A stretch of DNA of 64,000 nucleotides from contig JACLAT010000047.1 in NCBI GenBank assembly GCA_018105865.1, positions 202,501 through 266,500 on the forward strand, given 5' to 3'. The notes beneath the pieces were generated by a model. The model was not told the DNA's origin, made no database searches, and worked only from the letters and a program-made list of their open reading frames with translations. The DNA comes from Metaphire vulgaris (Eukaryota; Annelida; Clitellata; Crassiclitellata; Megascolecidae). The translations under genes and the position numbers were made by a program. Shown here piece by piece: positions 1 to 11,794 of this stretch. Numbering within the stretch: position 1 is the stretch's first letter; every line of letters starts with the position of its first letter.

Positions 1-1410
1 ATGTATGCAAATACACAGAACGCTGCATTTCTTCGGCACCCTGATGCATGGCACCTTAGACAATCGGCCGTTCAGATATAATTTAGTAGCCCATGGGGTG
101 TGGCGCGTGTGAGCGTGCGTTCTGCTTAAAATAACCCGGTGAATCCTTGTGCCCCGATGCAGTACAATGCAAGATAATAACAGCTATAAATAGTTCACTT
201 CATTCGTCAAAACCTGTCTACTTACCATTTCCCATGGTTTTCGCATTATCTCCTCACGTCTTCACATCTAAATTTAAAGCCTTCTCTTTTCTAAAATCAT
301 TTCCCTCATGCCTAGGCTATAACAATCTAACCTCACTGCCTTTGGATATATTAACCATTGCCTGGCTGACCATTCACCTTTTCCGTAACTATTTTATGAA
401 AGTCTTATCGCCTAAGAATAAGCACCAATCGTCGTACTACCTCCAAAGCGCTATATAAATTAACGAGATTTTACTTACTTTTGCTGCGTAACTGCAAAGA
501 TATGAAGCGTATAATGCTTAAATATGGTATTTCTCAAATAATACAGACAGATAAAGAATCGAAAGAGATCTTTGATTTATACTTACTAATTGAAAATGCG
601 AGTACCTGCAATAATCAGAAAATGACATTTAGATTTCAATAGCAAATTGACTTAGGCCTATGGCCTTTATTATTCTAGAATTGTCGCTCTTCCTAGAGCA
701 AGATAAAGGCAAGATCGAGTGTATTTATGTTTTATGTCCATTCCGGGAACTGTCTATTCGCTCTAAGCCTGTGAGGGTAAAAAGTAAAATTAAAATGGCA
801 ATTACCATTTTAATTTTAATAAAACTGCAATTGATTATAATTAATCAATCAGTCTAATGAAATTTGAAAGTAAGATCCAATGCCAAAATTTTTATAATTT
901 TGTTCTTTTTCTAAATTTTCGGCGACGTTACCATGAGTGTTATGTCATTATATTTTAACTTTTTATTATTGAATGCTTAATTTTGTTGTTTGAGTGTAAT
1001 AAATAAATAAATTACAGCGTAGAAGGAAGTTGCTCCGTACGACCCATTTAGATCACTAGAGCAAAGGAACTAGCTTCCTTCCAAATGTACAGCGGTTGAG
1101 GCTTTGCCCAGATCAAAATAGTTGACCAACAAATGTGCTACTTACAAAAATAAAGTTGTTGTTCATCTTTCAGCGATGATTGAGACTCGTGGCGAACAGT
1201 TCTTCTGGAAGTAGGCACACGAAGGCAAAATATCGGTCTCTACTGAACGAAAACGAATTCACGGAATCCAGCGGCAGACGACTTCGTTCTTTCAGACAGA
1301 ATACTACTCTTTTCTCTTCCAGTCAATATCTTTGGCTCTTGATCGCCGAATTGGCTAAATTACTGTCTCCATCAACACGACTATTGGCCTGCACGACTAT
1401 TTATATAGCT

Positions 1411-1520
1411 GAATGACAAAGAGAGAGGGAGGAATGAGAGAGTGATGGAGAGAGATAATGAGAGAGTGATGGAGAGAGATAATGAGAGAGAGAGATGGAG
1501 AGAGAGAAAAAAAAGAGAGG
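1411..1520. repeat. GA-rich microsatellite
   Basis: Imperfect GAGA tract with repeated GAGAGTGATGGAGAGAGATAAT units. The second copy of the segmental duplication carries a purer GA tract at the matching place (16868-16951). Confidence 0.8.
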
Positions 1521-1631
1521 GAAAAGAGGCAGGCCATGATTAATGAGTGATTGCGTTCAGATTAGTGACAGTTGCGCAAGTTGCACATTGATTAATGTCC
1601 TTACGTTAGGTCGAGTGTCTCTCAGTTAGGT

Positions 1632-1735
1632 CTATGTCATCATCATCATCGTCATCAGCATCATCATCATCATCAGCATCAGCATCATCATCATCGTCAT
1701 CAACAACAACATAATCATTATCGTGGTCGTCGTCG
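1632..1735. repeat. (CAT)n microsatellite, imperfect
   Basis: CAT/CAG/CGT triplets. The matching tract in the second duplicate is at 17052-17176 and is longer and purer. Confidence 0.85.
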
Positions 1736-2870
1736 TCGAACCTCTATGGCATCTTTTTAACAATGCTCTTCACATCAGTCGATGGTCGCGCCTTGGTTTG
1801 AATCGCAATCTCCCAATGTCGAATCCAATTAAGTCAGTCCGATTTTTCCGGTCCCGATTATGGAGGATAGGCAACCGAGAACAAGATCAAAATGTCATAA
1901 GAAACCTGGCGGCCGAGTTGAAATCAGCTTTATAATACTGTAGGAGGTCTAACTGGGAATTGCAGGATTGATATGGAAAGATGGTCAAACATATCTGCAT
2001 CAATGACCACTGTAGATCTTATTGAATTGCAATCTGAACGTGCAATGAAAAGGTCTATGGCGTGACCCTTATCGTGAGTTGGACTATTTATAAGTTGCTT
2101 TTGGTCAAAAGTGTTAAAAAGACCGCCGAAGGCCGGGAAATTGGTATCAAGGGAGTCAATATGAATGCTAAAATTCCTAGGTGCTTAATCTACATGTACC
2201 GTCGAAATAGCTATTGCCAAAGATTAGTGGTCGGCCGGAGAAGGTCAATTCCAGATATCAGTCAAACAAACAGTGAGATAAGCTTAGTAAGTTAAATATT
2301 TAACAAATATCTTTCCAATCTGTTTTTATTATACAAGTAATTCAACGGAAATGGTCAATGTTCTTAAAGTTAAAATGAATGGTACAAACGGGTGGTGAAG
2401 GTGACGCATATGTAGCCAGTGCTGAAGACCGAAATGAACAACTAAGACTGCCATTGGCTGTACACTGTAACTCAAGTATATGCCACAGCGTCGGAAAATA
2501 TCGGAAGAAGTTAATCATTTTCAGACGATCAAAACAATACATTATTCATACGCAAGAAAACACAACCCCCTTCATAGAGAAGATTTTAGCGCAGTTAATC
2601 AATCGCTTATCAGAAGAATGTGTTGCTATTATCGCGCGAGGTATTGTTGCGTGTTTTGCCTTCAAGCAATTAATCATTGTCTAAGCATTGATGCTGTAAA
2701 AGCATTTGCAAAAACCACATAACTTATAAAGATTTATAATTAGAACCTTTATTTTATTTTAAATTTTATTTTGGCATATTAGCCTTATCATTAATAAATT
2801 ATAAAAGAGCCAAGCTCCATGATACGGAGGGGATTGACATGTTCTGGAGGATGTTTTCGAACTGCCGCAT

Positions 2871-3837
2871 ATCGTACTGTAGTACAGCAATACAGCAGTT
2901 AATCATTTAGCTATCCATGACTCCAAGTAGATTCATTGCATAAACTAGTGATTTTCTAACTCTACAATACATGTAACTTGCAGTTATTTTATTTTATTAC
3001 CTAAAATATTTCTATTTTGTTTAAAACATGCATTTTTATTTCAAGTTAGACTGTTTGGTGGAAGCACTGTGCCATAATTATATATGCAATCTGGCAAAAA
3101 AGGTTTGGGAACGGCGTTCCCATGCGTTCCCACTGAAAAAAAGCCCTGGGAGAGAGATATATTATCTCAGTAGTAATTACTAATTGCGTGAATTTACTGT
3201 GATTAAGTAAACGAATTCAACTACATTATGCAATAAAGTTACGTAAATTTCTTTTTTAGCCATATAAAGAAATATTCGAGTATTAGAGTAATCATTTATA
3301 AATTGCGATTATTATTATGAATTCCAAAAAGAAACTCTCTGGGGCAGCAAATAGAATTTGTTGTATTGTTGAAATTGTATATTGTTGAAATTGCTTGCAT
3401 CTGGAAGTCCTTTTAACAGACAATAAAAAGAAGATGTAACGGAGTTAAAATTATTTGAGGAAATTTCATAATATATTATTTAGAGTTTCACTTAAATCAG
3501 AGTCGAATCAGTTTCTTAATCCACATGAAGCATTAAAGTTTTAAACCATCTCACTTTTCTCAACATGACCATTGCTTTACGGATCGTGCTTAAACTTCCT
3601 GTCAGTGTGGACAGTGGAAGACGATCATTTTACAGATTAAAATCAATAAAAATTTATTTTGTGATCAACTGTCGACCAAGAAAGACTTGTAAGCCTGGCC
3701 CTAATTGCAATAAAAAAATTATGTATGCTCTAATTTGGACATACTGTAACTGAACTAAAAGAGAGATTTGCTAACATGAAAGCCCATAAAGCGCATTTGT
3801 TGTAGGCCTAGTAGCTGCATTTTTCTCTGTAAATATT

Positions 3838-3838
<1 letters not shown>
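2871..3838. other. Non-coding, nothing recognised
   Basis: AT-rich sequence without a supportable gene. The stretch at about 3100-3145 has GGGAACGGCGTTCCCATGCG followed by TTCCCACTG. It looks like the terminus of a small DNA transposon, but no partner end was found. Confidence 0.5.

Positions 3839-3890
<52 letters not shown>
3839..3890. repeat. (TTA)n microsatellite
   Basis: Uninterrupted ATT triplets over about 50 bp. Confidence 0.9.
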
Positions 3891-3891
<1 letters not shown>

Positions 3892-4217
3892 TGTATTATA
3901 AGGAAGAAGTCCGTTATGTGTGCAGATCGTTTCGAGGATTGTTTATATTGAGTTTATATTGCCAATTAAGTTAAGGTGTATCCGCGATGAAACAGTCTGT
4001 CGCTACCGGGGGCGCCAAAAACGAAGTTGCAGAGGGGCACCGGATTGGCTAGCTCCGGCCCTGTGTGCTGGCGTCTATCGCCAGTGCCACAAAACTTTCT
4101 TCTCAGCCTACAAGTTGAGCTTTTTCTTAAGCTTTTGGGTGGGCACTTTGATGCAAATTATACAAAATCGCTTGTCGATTTAAAGCGATGCAGTTAGTTG
4201 GTTGGTAAAGGTTAATT

Positions 4218-5101
4218 TGTGGCGACTCCGGCTCGCGGTCTCGTAGCGCGGCCGGCGGTCGGGCGGCCCCCAACGCCCGCTCGGTTTTCCGATCGCCATC
4301 TGCTGCTGACTCTGCCTAATCTGCGGCGTCAGTTTGCCTTAACGGTTCTCCGATATCAGAGGAGGGGTCCGCGGCTGCCGGGCAGGCCGCATACTGAGGA
4401 TGGCCGTTCCTCAACATAGGGTTATCATTTTCCTCCTCTGACTCTCTATCCGTTCCGGCCCCGACCTCGTCCGATAGACCCTTTAACTCATTCTCTTATC
4501 GCTGGTCACCGCTTGGTCTCGGCGCCTTAAGCGATTTCGGTACTTATTCGTAGTCACTGGCTTCGACTTGGTGACGCGTCTCTTCATTCTCGGTAATACA
4601 ACCGTCTTCCGCTCTCTTAAAGACAGGCGGCGTTGTCTTTACTCTGTTGCGGCTTCTCTGCACGCTTGGTGACTTCTGCTCTCGCTTTTAGACGGGCAGC
4701 GGCGTCTATTTGCTTCCTCAGCGCTTTCACCAAAACCCGAGGTTACCCGTGCCTGAATGGACGGCGGTCCACTATTTTCTTTGACCGTCGATTCACCCAA
4801 ACTGTCTCCCCGCGCCTTTACGACAGGCGGGCGTCTGTCTCCTCCCTTGGCTCAGAGTTGACCTCCTGGGTATTAACGTGACCTCAAGTAGGCGATTTTC
4901 ATTACAGCCAAGACTCACCTTCACTGACAGTGCGCTGGGACTCCGACGTCACAGCGACTTCAAAAGACACGAATTCACTTGCTTTTTATTGGTTTATTTT
5001 TATTTATTAATAAACCAAGCAACAATGACAACAATGGCTACAGTGGCAACACTGTTAACACGGACAAAGACGTGTTGACTAGACGCATTCCGGCAGCCAC
5101 A
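4218..5101 (+). mobile_element. Solo-LTR-like GC-rich repeat
   Basis: The block begins TGTGGC and ends GCCACA, a perfect 6-bp inverted terminus of the TG..CA type. It carries an AATAAA-like signal near 5012 and is much more GC-rich than its surroundings. The 884-bp length is close to the intact LTRs at 51.9 and 55.7 kb. No target-site duplication is evident (left AATT, right ATAA), so recombination or a wrong boundary is possible. No protein-coding sequence is supported inside. Confidence 0.4.
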
Positions 5102-5399
5102 ATAACTAGCGCACAGGAAATGCAATCGATAGTCTTTGATACGTCAACATGAAACGATAAGCTTTAGCACTTTAAACGGGCTCCAAATACTCGCTTTCAA
5201 TCGCTGTGCTTTCTTTACTCTATCGCCTCACAGTATAAGCGAGCATAGTACGAAAAGAAGATCTCATATTCATGACTGAAATTTTTAGAGTTTTGAAACT
5301 TTTCGAAGGGGCACTTAGGCGGATTTTTCGTCAGTTGTCTGTATTTTCGCGTAATTGCCGTCAATAGGAAAAACTATAGGGGACCTGCCTTACAGTGTT

Positions 5400-6080
5400 T
5401 TCGTTAGCGGTTGTCAGGAGCTTCATCTACCGCCGGCGCCTCGCCAATCACTCCTGCTAGCTGGGCGCGGCGGTTCAAGCAGACTTTACTACAACAGCCG
5501 CCTGCGTCCGCCTCTTGCCGCGTGATATAAAATTACCAATATTTAAGAGAATTTCGAATTTTTAGGACCAACGCTTGAGGGCGCTCGAACGCTGCTGTCC
5601 CTACTTCCCCGTATCAGCCGTCAGAAAGAAAAAAATTAGTACCCAACCTAGCGTCGTCGGCAACGGCGATGAGAAGCGTCGCTGCCGGCGAAGCGCATCG
5701 CCGACAGGCCCTGTTTCTCGGGCGCCGGTCTTTAGGCGGAATTTTAAACTGTTAAGCCACGTACGCTTAGGTGCCGTGAAACTGGGGAACCCACCCAACG
5801 GCGTCGTCCTTAGCGGTGGTAAGCGACCCCGTCTACGGCCCAACCCTTCGCTAATCACCCCTGGTAACCGGGCGCCGGTGCTCAGGCGAACGCATCGACT
5901 ACACAGCCGGCCGGCCGCTGCCGTTCTCCCTACTTCTTTCCATCGCTCCAACCGCCTGTTCTCTTCGTCAGCGGCCAGCCAGACGCCGTCTCCGCGCAGC
6001 CTCTGTCAAACATGCGACGATATTCAGCGGCCAAACTCTAGTCGCTGAAGACCGAAGGCTCTCCCGGGAACCTATAATCG
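5400..6080 (+). repeat. GC-rich dispersed repeat, copy 1
   Basis: The 3' part (about 5800-6080) reappears as a reverse complement at 44124-44480. Shared landmarks are CTACACAGCCGGCCGGCCGC, TCAAACATGCGACG and GACCGAAGGCTCTCC. The stretch at about 5430-5510 resembles the stretch at 5830-5910, so the block has an internal duplication of roughly 400 bp. Open frames in both directions here are a product of low stop-codon frequency in GC-rich DNA. The class is unknown; it may be part of an LTR. Confidence 0.6.
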
Positions 6081-6317
6081 TTGCTGGTTTCTATTACCCA
6101 TCTCTCGGTTTTTGGACGGACGTGGCGATTCTAATAATTTACCGAAGCCTTAGCGTTTTCTAGCCTAGCGCGTACTTTGTCCGTTTTACATGAATTAAAA
6201 CTTTATTAATTAATTACAATTAGCACAAAATACATTATTATAAACGCTAATTAATTAGATTAAATTATTAACTAACAAGTATATGCTGTTAAGCAATCTT
6301 TAATAATAATTAGGAAA

Positions 6318-6320
6318 TAT

Positions 6321-6381
<61 letters not shown>
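6318..6381. repeat. (AAT)n microsatellite
   Basis: Perfect AAT triplets. It lies just upstream of the LINE remnant. Confidence 0.9.
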
Positions 6382-6382
<1 letters not shown>

Positions 6383-6539
6383 GCTATCGCTATCTGTGGT
6401 ACATGGTCGCCACAAATTTACACGGGCAATATTATCCATTTGTAATTGGATAGGCCAATTGATTCCGTTGTGCACTTCAGAGAACTGATTCGACGGCAGA
6501 ATGTCGATAAGATATGCAAAGATCATGAAGAAGACCAAG

Positions 6540-7540
6540 AAGTTGTTATGTTGCAGAAGCTGACTTAATAAATTGCGACAGCTAGCAGATAAATTTCTAC
6601 AATGTTTTTCCGATAAACTATCTGGTATTAGGCTCAAATTTCCAACATATCCCACAGAAGACAACTGCTCCCTGCCTAAAATTCCTCCTCCATTATTCAC
6701 AGCACTCCGCTACACAAATCTACCTGAATTACGTAAAATCATGTTCTCTTTGCCGAATAAATAGTGTCTGCTGGATGTTATTCCAACTCATATTCTTAAG
6801 CAGTGTTTTGGGTGTGCTTGGGCCAGTAATTTCCCGTTTGGTTAACCAATCTTTATCGTCAGGTACCTTCCCATGAACATCTGCTAGTGCTCTAGTCCAC
6901 CCATTACTGAAAAACCAACATTCGATCCAAATGATTTTTCTACCTATAGGCCTATCTCAATTTAAATTATATCTAAACTTGTTGAACGCATTGTGCTTAG
7001 TCGAATAAATGTACATCTTTCATGGCATAATTTTGTATTGCCTTAACAATTGGCATATCAAAATTTCATTCAATTGAAACTGCTTTGAAGATTATATTTT
7101 GTCTGCTATGCAGTGTTTAATCTAGACTCCTGGACTCCCGGGGGAAACTGAAAAAGCCGGGGGGGAACTGACAAGGTCGGGGGGGAATTCTGCTAGGGGC
7201 CTCTGTTAGTCCATGTAGTATTCCAAAATTTCCGGGGGGAATTTGAAATTTCTGGGAGGGAAAGGGCAATTCCCCCCCGGAAACGGCCTAGATTAAACAC
7301 TGCTGCTATGGATAATGGCAAGGTACCTGCACTTATTTTACTAGACTTGTCTGCGGCTTCTGAAACAATAGATCATGCAATCCTTCTCCATAGACTTGAG
7401 CATTGGTTTGGTGTATCAGTTACTGCATTAGAGTGGTTGAAATCCTATCTTCAACATAGCAGTCATACTGTTTACTGTAACGGTGTTTCGTCAAATTCAG
7501 TTAAGATAGATTTTGGTGGTTATCCGGTCAATTGATCGCA
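6540..7540 (+). pseudogene. CR1/L2-like LINE reverse transcriptase remnant
   Basis: Three frame-shifted pieces line up with the reverse transcriptase of CR1/L2-type non-LTR elements. 6573-6764 has the region before the RT palm (ELRKIMFSLPNK). The stretch to about 7100 carries the block before the first palm motif in several frames, including KFHSIETAL-like residues near 7065. 7308-7535 has MDNGKVPALILLDLSAASETIDHAILLHRLEHWFG, split here as the MDNGKVPALILLDLSA part and the TIDHAILLHRLEHWFG part. The family usually has AFDTIDH at this point, and the remnant has ASETIDH. A MITE at 7111-7302 cuts the sequence between the two last pieces. The later palm motifs (YADD) are absent, so this is a dead 5'- and 3'-truncated copy. 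Confidence 0.8.
7111..7302. mobile_element. hAT-like MITE, CAGTGTTTAATCTAG family, copy 1
   Basis: The inverted ends are CAGTGTTTAATCTAGACTCC and its near complement GGCCTAGATTAAACACTG. The insertion is flanked by an exact 8-bp duplication CTGCTATG (7103-7110 and 7303-7310), as in hAT transposition. It interrupts the LINE reverse transcriptase remnant. Related copies lie at 31187-31358 and 44678-44865. The interior is GC-rich with runs of G and C and no coding capacity. Confidence 0.92.
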
Positions 7541-7640
7541 TGCGAATTGATCGGTCGAAATTCGCCGGGTAAAATTGATCGTTAGCTAGTTGATCGGGTG
7601 ACAATTGATCGGTGGCTCATTGATCGGGTGATACGGCTTC
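7525..7640. repeat. ATTGATCGG short interspersed minisatellite
   Basis: The motif ATTGATCG or TTGATCGG occurs six times in about 115 bp at irregular spacing (roughly 15-25 nt), abutting the LINE remnant. The spacing is too uneven for a simple tandem satellite. Such clustered motifs can mark the end of a DNA transposon, which is only an inference here. Confidence 0.65.
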
Positions 7641-8153
7641 GTCGATAAGAACTAACTCGCAATAATAACACAAACTTTAGATTAACACTTTAACATGAAA
7701 TTACATAGTGTAACACAGCCATAATGTAATAGAGTATAGATGTCTTTCATTATTACGAATATGACAAAAGAATCTAAAAAAACGATGAAACGTATTTAGT
7801 GTCCTTGGAATAATAACACCATCTCTAAAGTAACACCTAAACATAAAATCGCCATTGATGTCATAAACATTCTTTACGTGTTTTTATTTTTCCAACGTGT
7901 GTCATGTTTTTAACGGTGTTTTTTTGCCGACGCTTTTATTATAAAAAGTTTGCAAAATAAAAACACAGATTTTCTGAAACCAGCTACAACGAACTAATTA
8001 ATCAGCTATCTGATGTTTAGCTATAGGGTTTAGTCGATTCCTGATTCGCAGGTCATGCAGCTTTACTTACTTACAAGTATCTCCCACAATTGAATGTACT
8101 GCCCCGTTCTTGTCCCGTAACAGGTGCGTTGAGCTTAATTTCAAAGCTTTCGT

Positions 8154-8156
<3 letters not shown>
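7641..8156. other. Non-coding, nothing recognised
   Basis: AT-rich and without a supportable gene. Around 7870-7990 the text TTTGCAAAATAAAAACACAGATTTTCT recurs with small changes near 37880-37915, split here as AAAATAAAAACACAGATTTT, so an uncharacterised dispersed repeat lies here. Confidence 0.5.
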
Positions 8157-8221
<65 letters not shown>

Positions 8222-8345
8222 TATCATATCATCATCATATCATCATCATCAACAAAAACAACAACAACATCATCATCATAATCATTATCATCATCATAAT
8301 CATCATCATCATCAACAACATCATCATCATCTTTATCGTCGTCGT
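8157..8345. repeat. (CAT)n microsatellite
   Basis: Nearly pure CAT triplets at first, then CAT/AAC/CGT mixtures. Poly-histidine and poly-serine open frames over it are artefacts of the triplet repeat. Confidence 0.95.
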
Positions 8346-9052
8346 CATCATCATTGAACTTCTGTGGCGACATCAGTTGACGGTCTCTCCTTGATTTGAA
8401 TTGTTAATTCTAATCGAATTGTCAACAATCCTGATGCATACTTGTTGTAAACTAACATGAGGAAAAAGCTAAAATTAAATTGAATATTTTGGCAATTATA
8501 CCGATAAAGCTTTTTAACCGCCTAATAAAATGATTCTGTCTTTTGAATGGTAAGGGCAGAAATATGTGCATTCCTCTGATGCTGTGATCCATTTATCTAT
8601 TTTCCTCTCTAACATTTCAACAAAGATTTTGAAAAATAATTACTAAAATTCTATGTCAGCCCCACCCACTCACAGCACTCAATTCTCTTCCACGGTTTTC
8701 ACAATTTATGGTTCAGCTCTGGCATAGCAATCGTGTATTATAATTACATTAGGCTCTACGTGATAACTACGCACTAATACCGTGTGCACTCATCAACTGG
8801 TCTGATTGCGAATGTTGCTATCGGCTACTATCTAGTGGCATTAGGAATGCCTGTGCTCGAGTGTGTGGTTAAATGCGTAGAAGAACCTTAGTTTACTGTT
8901 GAAAACTATTTATTGCAATTTATGACAGAATAAATAATTATTATCAGTTGAATTTCTTTGTTTAATTTCAAATTTAAAGCTTTGTAGTAGCCGTCTGGAT
9001 AAAATAACCGCATCTATTTACCTTTGATGTGTCAACCACAGTTTCATAACAG
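8346..9052. other. Non-coding, nothing recognised
   Basis: AT-rich sequence between the CAT tract and a transposon end. No gene, RNA or repeat recognised. Confidence 0.5.
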
Positions 9053-9200
9053 GACAGTGGTACTCAAACTTTTTTGGTCGGCGTACCCCTTCAGACACTT
9101 TTCGAAAATCCATGTATCTTCTCATTTTAAAAATTTAGCCCTTTCGTCACTATACACCGTGAATAAAATGTAATAAAAGTGAGAGATGCTCCCGTTCGAA
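9053..9200 (+). mobile_element. hAT-like element 5' end, truncated
   Basis: The sequence CAGTGGTACTCAAACTTTTT followed by GGTCGGCGTACCCC has the look of common hAT-type termini. No matching inverted end or target-site duplication was found, so the right limit is a guess. Confidence 0.45.
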
Positions 9201-9676
9201 CGCTGTAAAGGAGAATCGAGATGGATCAATTTGCAACAATTTATTACTATTACATTAATTAATTACAGGTAATAATATTCACATGCCGCTTCCATGACAA
9301 CTACTGTAGTAAGGTAGGCCATCTAAATATTTATGCTACTATTTTGTAAACTACACGTAGTACACGGGCAGCAGCAAAGACGTAAAAGAGCACAATATCA
9401 TCATTATCTTCATCGCGTGCCATCTTCGAGTCGAAGGTTGGCAGGCACAATTTGGCATCAATTTTCTCGGTCCACAGCAATTCGTTTTAGTTTTACAAAG
9501 TTTTCAATGTTCATCCAGTCTGATATCCTTAGAGTATTAGATTTCTACTATAAAAGTGTATAATATAATAATGATATTGTTATTATTCTCATCTTATTAT
9601 TAGTATTATTATTATTCTCATAATTATGATATTCATTATACTAATATTCAATTTCCATTCGCAGAGTGGGTAATAC
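9201..9676. other. Non-coding 3' flank of vWA copy A
   Basis: AT-rich, including ATT-type triplets at 9570-9640. If the last exon reads through its donor, the frame ends at a TGA near 9648. The same read-through stop exists in copy B, so either a short final exon or a retained end is possible. Confidence 0.4.
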
Positions 9677-10153
9677 GTCCGCACGCTTTCGAGAAAAGTT
9701 TCGCTTTCAGGGTCTTGAGCGCCTCGTAGTCGCCGACTCTGAAGACGTCGTCGGCGGCAGAGGCGATCGCCTCCAACTCGGTCTGGACAACCTCCTGTCC
9801 CACGCCAACGGCGAACATCCTGTAGCCAGCCTTTTTGCACAGCTCAGCCTCTTCCTTCGTTAAATCCGGATAAGAGGATGCTCCGTCGGTGACGACGATG
9901 GCCACGTGACTGACCCAAGACCGAGAGTGTTTGGACGAGAAGATCTCTTCGCGGAGGCGTTTGAGGGCCAGGTGGATGTAGGTTTTTCCCTTCGTTTCCT
10001 GCATATCTGGAACGCGCGATTAAAATGCAGTTCGATTTCACCGTGAAGTTCTTATGAATCGTAATACTGCGGGGAATTTCTGAGCTCGTATTGAAGAATT
10101 GTTTATATACTTATATCTAAACTAATCTTTACTTCTATGAAGCCACTTCATAA

Positions 10154-10843
10154 TGTGACGAAATTTTAATAGCCAAGATCGATTAGCCTGAGATTCCATA
10201 ATAAAGAATAAAAGTAGTTTATCTAGTATTCAGTAGGTGGCGGTAGGCGTCATTGAGTAGTGCGGGAGCCAGTAGAGGTTCAATAGACGGGCAATGGGCC
10301 GCAAACTGAGTTTTGGCTTGGAGTACCAGATAGACTGGATGTACCATACAGGTACTACATTTCCGCTAGGGAAGTGTCAATCCACCGCGAAAGCGGTTCC
10401 CAAGGGGCAGGGTTGTGCCCCGTCCCAAGATAAGACCGCGGCGCGCTAGGAGAGGGAAAGAGCCCGTTGAGAAGGTCCGGTAGATCCCTAGGTAGTACCT
10501 AGAGAATTGCCCACCGTGAGGTAGTATCCGAGTCGACCAAGAAAGGGAGGTAGTACCTGACATAAGAGATAGCGAGGCATTACTTGAGATAGGAGACAGC
10601 AAGGTAGTACCTTAGAGAAGTTGCGGTGTAGTACCTGAGAAGTCAAGGCAGTGCCTGAGAGTGAAGAAGTAAGGCCCGATAGAGAGATTGAGATAGAAAG
10701 AAGGAATCAGCCATCTAATAGTAAAACCTTAGTCAAAAAGCTAAGTCGACCACCCACACGCCTTAATTGAGAGATATAATCCTATGCAGCGGCCAAGCGT
10801 CAGCCATCCTGAGAAAGTAGTACATAAGGCCCGGTTCGCCACA
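10154..10843 (+). mobile_element. Solo LTR, gypsy-type, family A
   Basis: It starts TGTGACGAAATTTTAATAGCC (first 12 bases shared in form with the LTR at 27.9 kb) and ends CGGTTCGCCACA. The hairpin GGGGCA-GGGTTG-TGCCCC at 10404-10421 is identical to the one in the intact LTRs at 51.9 and 55.7 kb. A cluster of palindromic GGTAGTACC motifs spans about 10490-10660. No clear target-site duplication is seen. It sits in the intron of vWA copy A. Confidence 0.75.
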
Positions 10844-11303
10844 ATATTGCAAAGAATAAGACTGCGCTAACCGAGTAGTTTATTATTCGAGCAGTTGGCT
10901 AGTGGCTGAGCTTGGCTTAGCGTAAACTCGGAAATGCATGATTTAGCAAACGTTCCACGTCACATAATGCGTATTATTTGTCTCACTGCTCTTATTTAAC
11001 CAAAGCAGAACACTAAATACAGTTGCAATTAATATTTTTGGATATTTTTACCGGTACTGACAAAAGTGTGAGGTCCACATTCGACTTGGACCACAATGGG
11101 CAACACATTAACTAACTGGGGCATTTTTATTTAGTGTCTCTCTAGTCTTTACAGTGCATTTTTCGTTCTAAGTTCTCAAATAGCCAAATACAATCAAGTC
11201 AACTCAAATAAGGTTGAATAATAATTTGTAACGAAGAACGGTAGGCCCAATTTTAATTTTTTTCTGGTTATTCTTTCTATAGATATTCTATGCGAGTGCT
11301 CGA
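10844..11303. other. Intronic, nothing recognised
   Basis: AT-rich intron sequence of vWA copy A between the solo LTR and a MITE. Confidence 0.5.
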
Positions 11304-11581
11304 CAGAGGCGTAGCGAGGGGCAGGGGACATTTGCTCCCAGGTGTCGAGGTGAAGAGGCGCCAAAATCGGGTTTTTGGGTAAGTGAAATGCATAAAAATA
11401 AGAAGAAATATGTGCGGCGACCTTTTCTTTTTTTGATCGTCAGGAGTTTAAGGAGAGAGGCACCGTAGAGAGTTGAGGGGCGCCGATAACTAGGCGGCGA
11501 CCTTTTTTGCTCGTCAGCAGTGTTAGGGCGCCAACGGTACACTTTTCCCCCGGGCGCCCGGATACCCTCGCTACGCCACTG
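11304..11581. mobile_element. hAT-like MITE, CAGTGGCGTAGC family
   Basis: The ends are CAGAGGCGTAGCGAGGG and CCCTCGCTACGCCACTG. The flanks carry an exact 8-bp duplication GTGCTCGA (11296-11303, 11582-11589). The interior holds two poly-T modules of the form GCGACCTTTTTTGCTCGTCAG (about 11411-11437 and 11494-11519), written here at 20 bases as GCGACCTTTTTTGCTCGTCA. Non-autonomous. Confidence 0.93.
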
Positions 11582-11729
11582 GTGCTCGACTCCAAAAAAT
11601 TCATCTACTCCAATTTGTAGTCGAGTACTCGCGTTACTCGAGTTACTCGGAGCAGCCCTAGCAAAGAAGCATCAGCCGATGACATACCATCGATTGATAC
11701 ATTTAAAGTATCGGACCTGATGCTATAGA

Positions 11730-11734
11730 AGTGC

Positions 11735-11793
<59 letters not shown>
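11730..11793. repeat. (AAT)n microsatellite
   Basis: Pure AAT triplets just downstream of vWA copy A exon 1, inside its intron. Confidence 0.9.

Positions 11794-11794
<1 letters not shown>

Larger units (their letters stand above)
101..2870. repeat. Segmental duplication, copy 1
   Basis: This segment matches 15383-18270 in direct orientation with many small differences. Shared landmarks, in the same order, are the phrase AGTTCACTTCATTCGTCAAA (about 190 and 15452), a GA-rich tract, a CAT-type tract and TGCCTTCAAGCAATTAATCA (about 2658 and 18076). It holds no coding sequence I can support. Short open frames around 2380-2720 have counterparts in the other copy but shift frame between copies. 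It lacks the MITE and LINE piece found in copy 2. Confidence 0.85.

Noticed and set aside
2379..2722. Open frames in segmental copy 1, with relatives at 17838-18221
   Set aside because: Frames and residues are not conserved between the copies as coding would be; indels shift the frame.
3839..3890. CRISPR-like or other arrays among the short repeats
   Set aside because: All short arrays are simple microsatellites without unique spacers, and the DNA is eukaryotic.
5575..6048. 157-codon open frame in GC-rich DNA
   Set aside because: Overlapping long frames exist on both strands, no domain is recognisable, and the region is a dispersed repeat.
8090..8394. Poly-His and poly-Ser/Ile open frames
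   Set aside because: They are artefacts of the (CAT)n repeat; no flanking coding context.
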